NCBI GenBank assembly: GCA_008933045.1
Contig: WBXJ01000107.1
Span: 1-9,874 of the forward strand
Origin: Verrucomicrobiota bacterium
GTDB taxonomy: Bacteria; Verrucomicrobiota; Verrucomicrobiia; Limisphaerales; SXQI01
DNA length: 9,874 nt
Reading direction: 5' to 3'
Numbering within the stretch: position 1 is the stretch's first letter; each line of letters begins with the position of its first letter. The translations under genes and the position numbers were made by a program. Below the pieces are notes generated by a model that saw only the letters and a program-made list of their open reading frames with translations, had not been told where the DNA came from and searched no databases. Shown here in pieces: positions 1-6,236 of the stretch.

Positions 1-252
1 ATACTCGCGGGTCAAACCCTACTCGCGTTCAGCGACAAAGGTCTCCTTGCTGCTGTTGAAGCCAGCCCTGGCGGGTTCAAGGAACTTGCTAGCACCCAGA
101 TTCTTGGTGGCAAAAGCACATGGATCGTTCCCGTGCTCGCCAATGGTCGTATCTATGCGCGAAGTCTGGAAAACCTAGTTTGTCTGGATGCCGGAGCCAC
201 GAAGACGGCAGCCGTTGCCCCCACGCTTCCTGAAGTTCTTGCCACAAAATAA
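1..252 (+). CDS. C-terminal end of a PQQ-like beta-propeller repeat protein (5' end outside window)
   Basis: Reading frame 1 is open from the first base to a TAA at 250-252 and gives 83 residues. The visible part contains SDKGLLAAVEASPGGF, then WIVPVLANGRIYARSLENLVCLD, described here by its key blocks: a Trp-x-x-Pro turn, the ANGRIYAR strand and the final LVCLD strand. This alternation is what the last blade or two of PQQ-binding-like (BamB/quinoprotein-type) beta-propellers look like. Such proteins are usually exported and act as scaffolds or as quinoprotein dehydrogenases; which of these applies cannot be told from the tail. The end VLATK carries no extra domain. The next gene begins 45 bases downstream on the same strand. 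The fold call is by recognition of the repeat pattern; the substrate is unknown. Confidence 0.7.
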   Translation: MLAGQTLLAFSDKGLLAAVEASPGGFKELASTQILGGKSTWIVPVLANGRIYARSLENLVCLDAGATKTAAVAPTLPEVLATK

Positions 253-297
253 AAGATACTCAGGAGAGTTGTCAGTCTCTGGCTGGGTGCCGCGACC

Positions 298-774
298 GTG
301 AATAAAACCAAACTTTTACAGAAAATTCGAACCAAGCTGGAGCAAGACCTTGAGATGTATTTTAAGGTTGCTCGGGCTTCTCATGAGGAGGCAACCGATC
401 CTCAAAATAAGGCGGAGAATAAATATGATACCCGTGGATTGGAGGCTGCTTATCTCGCCGGAGGGCAGGTGCGTCAAGCCGCAGAAACGGAGGCGGTTCT
501 CATCTGCTTTCGTCAGTTGGTTCCACGCAAGTTCGAACCGAACGACGCGATCGATTTAACGGCTTTGGTTGAGGTAAAATTTGGCACCGAGATGACTTAC
601 TTTTTTATCGCACCCCGAGGTGGCGGGTTGGAGGTGATGTTAGGTAAAGTCGAGATCACCGTGCTGACGCCTCAGTCGCCTTTAGGAGAAAAACTGATGG
701 GTCGCAAGGCGGGCGACACTCTTCAAAAGAGATCTGGGCAAACCCAGCACCAGTTGATTGTGAGCGTATCGTGA
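298..774 (+). CDS. GreA/GreB-family transcript cleavage/elongation factor
   Basis: A protein of 158 residues starting at GTG 298. Residues 1-75 form a charged, heptad-like N-terminal part (LLQKIRTKLEQDLEMYFKVA, then KAENKYDTRGLEA near 38-50), as expected for the Gre antiparallel coiled coil. Residues 80-158 match the FKBP-like C-terminal domain, with a hallmark SPLGEKLMGRKAGDTL at about 127-142. Gre factors enter the RNA polymerase secondary channel and stimulate cleavage of backtracked RNA; whether this member does so is inferred. Its length matches ordinary GreA (about 158). An AGGAG at 262-266 is about 31 bases before GTG, too far to be its ribosome site, and no in-frame ATG or GTG lies at a suitable distance from it. 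The acidic tip residues are not clearly conserved (see findings). It is followed 42 bases later by the dus gene. Confidence 0.85.
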   Translation: MNKTKLLQKIRTKLEQDLEMYFKVARASHEEATDPQNKAENKYDTRGLEAAYLAGGQVRQAAETEAVLICFRQLVPRKFEPNDAIDLTALVEVKFGTEMTYFFIAPRGGGLEVMLGKVEITVLTPQSPLGEKLMGRKAGDTLQKRSGQTQHQLIVSVS

Positions 775-795
775 GGAACGGTATTTTCTCACGGT
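768..795 (+). terminator. Hairpin overlapping the gre stop codon (possible weak terminator or 3' stabiliser)
   Basis: Bases 768-778 (ATCGTGAGGAA) pair with 785-795 (TTTCTCACGGT) around the six-base loop CGGTAT. This gives 11 pairs, including two G-U wobbles, with a perfect CGTGAG/CTCACG core. The TGA stop of the gre gene (772-774) lies in the left arm. There is no immediate U-run; a short TTTT occurs only at 803-806, so efficient intrinsic termination is doubtful. The dus ATG lies 22 bases downstream. Confidence 0.35.
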
Positions 796-816
796 TGAGC
801 AGTTTTCTATTGAATC

Positions 817-1923
817 ATGTTTAAGCTCGGATCTTTGAGCCTTCAGTCGAAACTCTTCCTTTCACCACTGGCGGGGTACACAAATCTTCCGTTTCGTTTG
901 ACGTTGCGTGAGCTAGGTGGGCTTGACTTGGCAACGACGGATCTCGTCAACGCACGATCCTTAATTGAACGGAACCCGAAAGCACTCAAACTGATCGAAA
1001 CATCGGCCGCTGATCGGCCACTTGCCGTGCAGTTGTTTGGGTCGGTGCCGGAAGAGATGCGGGACGCGGCGCAGTATCTGGAGTCGATTGGAGTTTCGTC
1101 TGTAGATATTAATATGGGTTGTCCCGTGCGGAAGGTCTGTCGTGTGGGTGGTGGATCAGCGATGATGACAGAGACGGATAAGACAGCGCATTTGGTGAAA
1201 GGAATGGTGGACGCGGTAAAAATTCCCGTGACGGCAAAGATGCGGCTTGGCTGGGACGATGAGAACTTGACTGCGCCGGATTTAGCACGCGCCCTGAGGG
1301 ATGTCGGGGTGTCGGCGATTTTCGTGCATGGACGCACGCGAGAACAGGGTTTCAGTGGTGGGGTCAATCTGGCAGGGATCCGTGCAGTGGTGGACGCGAT
1401 TCCAGGCACACCGGTGGTAGGGAATGGCGATGTGATCAGCCCCGAGGCAGCTCGCACGATGTTTGATCAAACAGGATGTGCGGGAGTGAGCATTGGCAGG
1501 GGTGCATTTTACAACCCGTGGATTTTTCGGCAAACGTTGGATTATCTTTCGAGCGGAAATATCCCCACCGAACCCCCATTCGCAGAACGCATCCGCGTGC
1601 TCCGGCGCCATTATGATTTGATGGTGGAGGTTTTTGGTGAGCAACACGGCAGTCGCATGTTCCGAAAAGTGGGGCCGTGGTACGCGAAACGGTTTGGCCC
1701 GGCGCACCATTTCAACAAGGGAATTGTGTCGATTGCGACACGGTCAGATTTTGAGAGGGTGCTGGGTGATTATTTAATCTGGCGTCAACAGTTTGTCGAT
1801 GAAACGGGTGAGTTGAAGCCAAACTACCAACCCCCTCCCATGGTAGCGTCGTTTATGGAGGAACCTGCAGTGGCTCGCCGCGAGTCGATCCCTGTCCCCA
1901 AGGGCCCAGTGGAAGTGTGGTGA
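817..1923 (+). CDS. dusB: tRNA-dihydrouridine synthase (DusB-like)
   Basis: A flavoprotein of 368 residues that reduces specific uridines of tRNA to dihydrouridine using FMN and NAD(P)H in the cytosol. Visible marks in order: LSPLAGYTNLPFR (15-27) at the start of the TIM barrel; VQLFGS (71-76); DINMGCPVRKV (97-107), holding the catalytic Cys at residue 102; K141 in VTAKMRLGW, which should contact FMN; the HGRTREQG block at 171-178; VGNGDV (201-206) and SIGRGAFYNPWIF (225-237), which bind the FMN phosphate; and a C-terminal helical tRNA-binding part from about 250. Typical members are about 320-350 residues; the extra length is a Pro-rich tail (NYQPPPMVASF and on to EVW). ATG 817 is the natural start, although no Shine-Dalgarno precedes it. 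The gene is convergent with the DUF1232 gene, only 11 bases between stops. The DusB assignment over DusA or DusC rests on the NMGCP form and is less certain than the Dus family call. Confidence 0.93.
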   Translation: MFKLGSLSLQSKLFLSPLAGYTNLPFRLTLRELGGLDLATTDLVNARSLIERNPKALKLIETSAADRPLAVQLFGSVPEEMRDAAQYLESIGVSSVDINMGCPVRKVCRVGGGSAMMTETDKTAHLVKGMVDAVKIPVTAKMRLGWDDENLTAPDLARALRDVGVSAIFVHGRTREQGFSGGVNLAGIRAVVDAIPGTPVVGNGDVISPEAARTMFDQTGCAGVSIGRGAFYNPWIFRQTLDYLSSGNIPTEPPFAERIRVLRRHYDLMVEVFGEQHGSRMFRKVGPWYAKRFGPAHHFNKGIVSIATRSDFERVLGDYLIWRQQFVDETGELKPNYQPPPMVASFMEEPAVARRESIPVPKGPVEVW

Positions 1924-1934
1924 GGTGGCTCGGT

Positions 1935-2339
1935 TTAAGCCTTAACGGTGATGCTTTCCCACTTGATCCCAAGTTTCGCTGCGTGTTTCGCGAGCATCCG
2001 CTCATGCTCGATCAGCACGGTTCGCACCACACTCGATTCATCTGCCAAACCAATTTTTGGTACAGAATCAGGAATCAGATCCATCTGGCGATGGGCGTAA
2101 ATCAGGGCAAAGGCCGCACTGGCTACGGCGACGTAACCAAGGTCGTCGGCTTGGCCTTCAGCAAAATCCTCGACGACGTCGGCCAAAAATTCTAACTGAT
2201 CAACGAGGTGCGGAAACTTGGGTGCGTGAATCTGGGTGAACTCGACTTTCAGGAGCGGCAGTTTCTTATACACGCCCCGTAAGATTTGAGGCGTAATTCG
2301 AGAGGCACCGTGATGCACGTATTCAGCAATTTCTGACAT
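1935..2339 (-). CDS. DUF1232 (YkvA-like) small protein
   Basis: A protein of 134 residues starting at ATG (2339-2337 on the minus strand), with AGGTAGG-like purines about 10 bases before the start. The family mark is ALIYAHRQMDLIPDS followed by VPKIGLADESSVV, together spanning about residues 78-105. It matches the DUF1232 pattern of a hydrophobic helix, D-L-I-P-D, P-x-x-G and an acidic pair (here D100-E101, where D-D is common). The stretch around 69-82 is hydrophobic but too short to insist on a membrane span. The function of DUF1232 proteins is unknown. It is the last gene of the minus-strand run, 64 bases after the serine acetyltransferase, and ends 11 bases from the dus stop. No strong terminator hairpin is evident in that gap. 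Confidence 0.82.
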   Translation of the reverse strand: MSEIAEYVHHGASRITPQILRGVYKKLPLLKVEFTQIHAPKFPHLVDQLEFLADVVEDFAEGQADDLGYVAVASAAFALIYAHRQMDLIPDSVPKIGLADESSVVRTVLIEHERMLAKHAAKLGIKWESITVKA

Positions 2340-2403
2340 AGCTTAAACCTACCTGCAATCTCACCCAGAGACAAGTCGAGGAACACCACAAATTCGAACC
2401 TCA

Positions 2404-3354
2404 TCAAATCTGAAAATCAGCGGAAGCAATCCCAACCTTATCTCGTTTTGAAATAATTTTCACATTCACCTCTTCGTAAACTACGAGAGAATTCGGGGGA
2501 ACACTGTGCAACAGAAAGACGTTAGCTCCTATCGTGCTGCCTGCGCCGATGATGGTCTCGCCTCCGATAATAGTCGCGCCCGAATAAATCGTGACATGAT
2601 CTTCAATTGTGGGATGGCGTTTAATGCCGCGTAACTGTTGACCCGCCGCCAAACTTTTGGCGACTAAGGAGACACCTTGATACATCTTTACGTGGTTACC
2701 AATCACACAGGTCTCGCCAATGACACAGCCCGTGCCGTGGTCGATAAAAAAGTGCGAACCGATTTGAGCACCCGGATGGATATCGATCCCTGTCCGAGAG
2801 TGGGCCCATTCTGTCATGATGCGTGGGATGAGAACCACGTTTTGACGGTACAACTCATGGGCGAGTCGTTGTACGGCGATCGCCTCAATGAATGGATAAG
2901 CGACGATGACCTCGTGCTTGCTCAAGGCTGCTGGATCACCGTTAAACGCGGCTTCCGCATCGGTCTGTAGGAGGTCACGGATTTCGGGTAGGCAGGCCAA
3001 GAACTTCATTGTCACCGAGTGGGCAAGGTGAGGAATTTCGCTCGGATTGACCTTGGAATACTCGAGACTTTTGCGCACCTCATCCTCCAATCGACCCTGG
3101 ACAATATCCATTAGGTTAGCAGTCTCCACTTTGATTTCCGACGAGTGAATCGGTTTCTCATCGAAAAACCCGGGGAACAAAAGACGGAGCAACAACTCAG
3201 TGATCTGGGCGATCGCAGTTTTGGAAGGCAAGTTGACCGCATCGAGGCGATTGATTCCGCCCACGCGAGCATAGGAAGCAATGAGTTGGTCGGTTAATTC
3301 GGTGACCGTGAGTTTCACTTTATAGAGTATGCAGCGTGTGACGTCCGGCGGCAA
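2404..3354 (-). CDS. cysE: Serine O-acetyltransferase (CysE/EpsC type, long N-terminal domain)
   Basis: Transfers acetyl from acetyl-CoA to L-serine to give O-acetylserine, the precursor of cysteine. The C-terminal half is a left-handed beta-helix of hexapeptide repeats: H185 in EWAHSRTGIDIHPGA, then IDHGTGCVIGE (204-214) with the catalytic His-Asp region D205-H206, GNHVKMYQGVSL (219-230), and the later turns HPTIEDHVTIYSGA and IIGAGSTIGANVF (about 247-280). The N-terminal helical part (1-160) is longer than in enterobacterial CysE, as in the EpsC-like group of about 300 residues. Start choice is open: TTG at 3354 gives 316 residues, whereas GTG at 3318 gives 304 beginning MKLTVTEL; neither has a convincing ribosome site. 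It follows the EboF-like gene by 19 bases, suggesting co-transcription, though no metabolic link is established. No cysteine synthase gene lies beside it in this window. Confidence 0.92.
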   Translation of the reverse strand: MPPDVTRCILYKVKLTVTELTDQLIASYARVGGINRLDAVNLPSKTAIAQITELLLRLLFPGFFDEKPIHSSEIKVETANLMDIVQGRLEDEVRKSLEYSKVNPSEIPHLAHSVTMKFLACLPEIRDLLQTDAEAAFNGDPAALSKHEVIVAYPFIEAIAVQRLAHELYRQNVVLIPRIMTEWAHSRTGIDIHPGAQIGSHFFIDHGTGCVIGETCVIGNHVKMYQGVSLVAKSLAAGQQLRGIKRHPTIEDHVTIYSGATIIGGETIIGAGSTIGANVFLLHSVPPNSLVVYEEVNVKIISKRDKVGIASADFQI

Positions 3355-3373
3355 GTTGAGTCCGAGTAGTACG

Positions 3374-4771
3374 CTAGAAGAGAACTGTGTTTTTTATGAG
3401 AGAATACACGTCTGTGGAGCTGATTTCCTGTTTTGTAAGGCTACTCTGCGCCGATGTGATAATGACTGGGTGCTCAGCTTTGCTTTCAGGGATACGTCCA
3501 TGCGACCCTTTGACCAAGGTGGCATCGAGCGGAATAACATCCATGAGCATGCGAAAGCCCAGTTTTTTTTGAAGCAATTTACTCGCGATTTTTAACAACG
3601 GGAACTTGATTGCTGGATCTAGGAAAAGTTCAACTGGATCGTAGCCAGGTTTGCGGTGGATATCCACACATCGAGCAAAATCAGGGGCGCGGGCATCATC
3701 CATCCAGTAGTAATAGCTGAACCAGGACTGAGCATCTGCGACCGCGATCAGATCACCGGAGCGTTCATGATCTAACCCTAGAGCGTGTTTTTCTTCCCCG
3801 AGCAGCACTCGTTCAACACCCGGTTGGCTTGCAACAAGCTCACGAACTTTTGGTATTAAAGCCGGATCCTGACAATAGATATGCGCCACCTGATGATCAG
3901 CGACAGCGAATACTTTGGAGGCACCACAATCGAGCAACTCCAACCCCAACTCCTCCTTAATAGTCAGCCAGTTTTGTGCGCGGAAAACTCGATTCAAATG
4001 CACCGGCCTCGAGACTGCGGAAATACCATACTCGGATAGCACCACCACTTCCACTTGGTGTTTTGCATAAAAATCCAGAAGTCGCCCCGCGATTTCATCA
4101 ATCCGCTCGAGGTCCTTGTCGATCTCAGGATGCGAGGGGCCAAGGCGTTGCAAGTTGTAATCGAGGTGCGGGAGATAGACCAAGCTCAGCGTTGGTTGAA
4201 ATTTGCGCTCGATCCATTCGGCAGACTGCGCGATCCAGCGAGAGACCGCGTCAGGCGCAAACTGTTTTGAGTTTGATCCCGCTGCGGGACCCCAAAAAGC
4301 AGGAAACGGAAACTCACCCAGCACTTGCTTGATCTCCGGACGGATGGCGGCGGGAGAGGAGTAAATGTCGAAAAACTTTCGACCATCCGCCGGATACATT
4401 GGACGCGGAGTGATTGAGTAGTCCACGGTGGAATACATGTTGTACCACCAAAATAAATTCGCGCAGGTGAACCCTGGAACCAAAGCCCGAAGGTCATCCC
4501 AAATTTTTGGAGATCGAACCACGGGATTGGATTGTTTCCAAAACTGCACCTCCGCCAACTCGCGGTGATACCAACCGTTTGCCACGACGCCGTGCTGGGT
4601 GGGAAGTTCACCAGTCAGGTAGTTGGATTGGGCGGTGCAGGTGACTGCGGGAAAGGCTGGGGCAATTGTCGCAAAGCGTCCGGACTGAGCCAAGGCTCGC
4701 AACCGCGGCAGTCCACGATCGAGCAAAGATCGACTCAGACCCACGACATTTAAGACAGCAACTCGTTTCAC
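3374..4771 (-). CDS. eboF: EboF-like alkaline phosphatase/nucleotide pyrophosphatase-fold protein
   Basis: A protein of 465 residues from GTG (4771-4769), with a weak GGGA eight or so bases upstream. The fold is that of type I phosphodiesterase/nucleotide pyrophosphatases: VAVLNVVGL (4-12), PAVTCTAQSNYLTGELPTQHG (41-61) with T44 at the usual nucleophile position, LVYLPHLDYNLQRLGP (197-212), VVVLSEYGISAVSRP (242-256) and VKGSHGRIPE (420-429). The WWYNMYSTVDYSITPRPMYP stretch (108-127) is a mark I associate with the EboF subgroup of the ebo cluster. Compared with classic members, several metal ligands are changed (see findings), so hydrolase activity cannot be assumed. Substrate unknown. No signal peptide is visible, so it is probably cytosolic. 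It starts 67 bases after the EboD-like gene. The ebo assignment rests on sequence recall plus this adjacency. Confidence 0.82.
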   Translation of the reverse strand: MKRVAVLNVVGLSRSLLDRGLPRLRALAQSGRFATIAPAFPAVTCTAQSNYLTGELPTQHGVVANGWYHRELAEVQFWKQSNPVVRSPKIWDDLRALVPGFTCANLFWWYNMYSTVDYSITPRPMYPADGRKFFDIYSSPAAIRPEIKQVLGEFPFPAFWGPAAGSNSKQFAPDAVSRWIAQSAEWIERKFQPTLSLVYLPHLDYNLQRLGPSHPEIDKDLERIDEIAGRLLDFYAKHQVEVVVLSEYGISAVSRPVHLNRVFRAQNWLTIKEELGLELLDCGASKVFAVADHQVAHIYCQDPALIPKVRELVASQPGVERVLLGEEKHALGLDHERSGDLIAVADAQSWFSYYYWMDDARAPDFARCVDIHRKPGYDPVELFLDPAIKFPLLKIASKLLQKKLGFRMLMDVIPLDATLVKGSHGRIPESKAEHPVIITSAQSSLTKQEISSTDVYSLIKNTVLF

Positions 4772-4838
4772 TATTATTCCCAGAAAGACGGCAGGCAGCC
4801 CCGAGGATCTATCATTCGCACAGCCCGTCGAGGTTTAC

Positions 4839-6032
4839 TCAAGAAGCCACGCGCTCACTCAAACCCGTCCGGCGATGATGCCGCGTCTCGAGTTCGGTGA
4901 TAGAAGCAATCACGGCGTTGGTGTCCATATCGTGAACCTCAAACCCTTGTCCGATTCCTCGTAGGAGCGTGATCGTCAACAGCCCGCCTAAATGCTCTCG
5001 GAACTCCTCCAATCCCTTCAGGATATTGAGGTTGTTCTCGGCATCTACATGTCGCAACTCGGAGGCAAAAAGATCGAACCCGAGTGTCTCGAGAAGCGAA
5101 ATAATTCTCTCGGCTGAGTGGTGATCCAAAAACCCAATCCGGCGACAGTAGAGCACATCCAACGCAAGGCCGATGGCCACCGCTTCACCATGAGGAATCC
5201 GATATTCTGAAAGTTGCTCCAATTTGTGCGCGGCCCAGTGCCCGAAATCGAGGGGGCGTGCTGATCCATTTTCAAACGGGTCACCCGATGTCGCGATGTG
5301 GTTCAGGTGTAACTCAGCGGAGCGATAAATCAGCCGTTGCATGGCGGCTGGTTCAAAATCGCGCAAGCGGGTTGCGTCTGCCTCGATCAAACGAAAAAAA
5401 TCTGCATCCCGAATTAACCCCACCTTAACCGCTTCCACATACCCAGCCCGCTTGTCACGAGGTGCCAGTGAATCCAGCATCCTAAAATCATTAATCACTC
5501 CGTAGGGTGGAGCGAAAGTGCCAATAAAATTCTTTTTTCCGAACGCATTGATTCCGTTTTTTACGCCCACACCAGAATCATCCTGACTCAAAGTGGTGGT
5601 CGGGATACGAATGTGACGCAACCCGCGATGAGCTGTTGCCGCCGCTAAGCCCACCATATCAAGAAGTGCGCCGCCGCCGACTGCAATTACAAATGAATGC
5701 CGATCCATATGGAACCGGTCGATCTCGGAATGAATACTCGAAACGTAAAAATAGGAGTTCTTTGTCCGCTCGCCACCTTCGACTAATAAAGGCGGGCACA
5801 CCAGTTTCACCCGCGTTGTGTAGGTGTTAAAATAGTGTTCAATCTCTGCGATCAAAGCCGGACGCGCCTGTCCTAAACCCTCGTCGAGTACGACCAAAAC
5901 CTTGGGTTGAGTGTGGTGTTCTGCCTCAGTCAACACATCGACCAACGTCGGATTTAACGGCGCAAAAACATGCTCCGTAAAATGGACCTGATGGCGAAAG
6001 CTCACCGTGATATTACGTTCAATCGAGGACAT
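4839..6032 (-). CDS. eboD: EboD-like sugar phosphate cyclase (3-dehydroquinate synthase family)
   Basis: A protein of 397 residues from ATG (6032-6030). It belongs to the DHQ-synthase/sugar phosphate cyclase superfamily: the GGGALLDMVG nucleotide-binding turn (119-128), PTTTLSQDDSGVGVKNGIN (144-162) and GKKNFIGTFAPP (165-176). The expected metal ligands are E200 in AGYVEAVKVGLI, H265 in LDFGHWAAHKLE and H281 in PHGEAVAIG. Ordinary DHQ synthases read roughly AQVDSSVGGKTGVN and NLGHTFGHAIE at these places; the SQDDSGVGVKNGIN and DFGHWAAHKLE forms, the long N-terminus (VSFRHQVHFTEHVF) and length near 400 point to EboD rather than shikimate-pathway AroB. The EboD substrate is not firmly known; a sedoheptulose-7-phosphate-like or other sugar phosphate is plausible. 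It heads the minus-strand run and is divergent from apgM. An inverted repeat covers its start codon, and no usable Shine-Dalgarno lies at normal distance. Confidence 0.87.
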   Translation of the reverse strand: MSSIERNITVSFRHQVHFTEHVFAPLNPTLVDVLTEAEHHTQPKVLVVLDEGLGQARPALIAEIEHYFNTYTTRVKLVCPPLLVEGGERTKNSYFYVSSIHSEIDRFHMDRHSFVIAVGGGALLDMVGLAAATAHRGLRHIRIPTTTLSQDDSGVGVKNGINAFGKKNFIGTFAPPYGVINDFRMLDSLAPRDKRAGYVEAVKVGLIRDADFFRLIEADATRLRDFEPAAMQRLIYRSAELHLNHIATSGDPFENGSARPLDFGHWAAHKLEQLSEYRIPHGEAVAIGLALDVLYCRRIGFLDHHSAERIISLLETLGFDLFASELRHVDAENNLNILKGLEEFREHLGGLLTITLLRGIGQGFEVHDMDTNAVIASITELETRHHRRTGLSERVAS

Positions 6033-6051
6033 CGTCGTTTAAAGATGTCCT
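6026..6051. promoter_or_regulatory. Inverted repeat over the eboD start codon, candidate operator or translational hairpin
   Basis: AGGACATC (6026-6033) and GATGTCCT (6044-6051) are perfect 8-base inverted arms separated by ten bases (GTCGTTTAAA). The eboD ATG (6032-6030 on the minus strand) lies in one arm, and on the minus-strand transcript the other arm carries an AAGGA, too far (about 20 bases) to serve as a normal ribosome site. On the plus strand the repeat is followed by TTTTT (6051-6055), so it also has terminator-like form in that direction, with no gene upstream on that strand to end. It lies just before the -35 of the candidate apgM promoter. The symmetry is seen; the role is inferred. 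Confidence 0.4.
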
Positions 6052-6053
6052 TT

Positions 6054-6083
6054 TTGACGCACTGGGACGAGTTTTTATTTAAT
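6054..6083 (+). promoter_or_regulatory. Candidate sigma70-type promoter for apgM
   Basis: TTGACG (6054-6059, five of six consensus bases) and TTTAAT (6078-6083, five of six) are separated by 18 bases. The pair lies in the 204-base divergent region and points at apgM, which would have a leader of roughly 145 bases. A second, poorer pair (TTGACG at 6138-6143 with CAGTAT at 6161-6166) lies downstream. The rest of the 6033-6236 region shows no further clear element, and no equally good promoter for the minus-strand eboD gene was found. Confidence 0.4.
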
Positions 6084-6236
6084 CACCGAGGCTCGCTCAA
6101 GCGCGTTGAAGAGTGGCAACATCGAAACACTATCACGTTGACGCGTCGGGGTGGGATTCGCAGTATCTTGGCAAGTTTTCGACTTGGCCTTGGTCTGGTT
6201 TCGTCGGTAACGATGTTTGTTTTTATCAATCTACCT

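Noticed and set aside
843..1710. Long minus-strand open frames inside the dus gene
   Set aside because: They are antisense shadows of a well-supported coding sequence; their Ser/Arg/Pro-rich translations show no family motif.
1924..1934. Possible bidirectional terminator between dus and the DUF1232 gene
   Set aside because: Only an 11-base gap with a 4-base GGCT/AGCC pairing nearby; too weak to call.
1917..2195. Plus-strand open frame of 92 codons running from the dus end into the DUF1232 gene
   Set aside because: It lies opposite the DUF1232 coding sequence, whose DLIPDS motif is convincing; its own translation matches nothing recognisable.
2391..2400. GGTTCGAATT on the minus strand, resembling a tRNA T-loop
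   Set aside because: The flanking bases do not form a T-stem, and no acceptor, D or anticodon arms can be laid out around it.
3563..3570. Run of eight T (eight A on the coding strand) inside the EboF-like gene, and a similar T8 at 8431-8438, as possible slippage sites
   Set aside because: Both frames continue intact through the run as ordinary Lys-Lys or Phe-Phe codons, and no alternate-frame product or stimulatory structure is evident.
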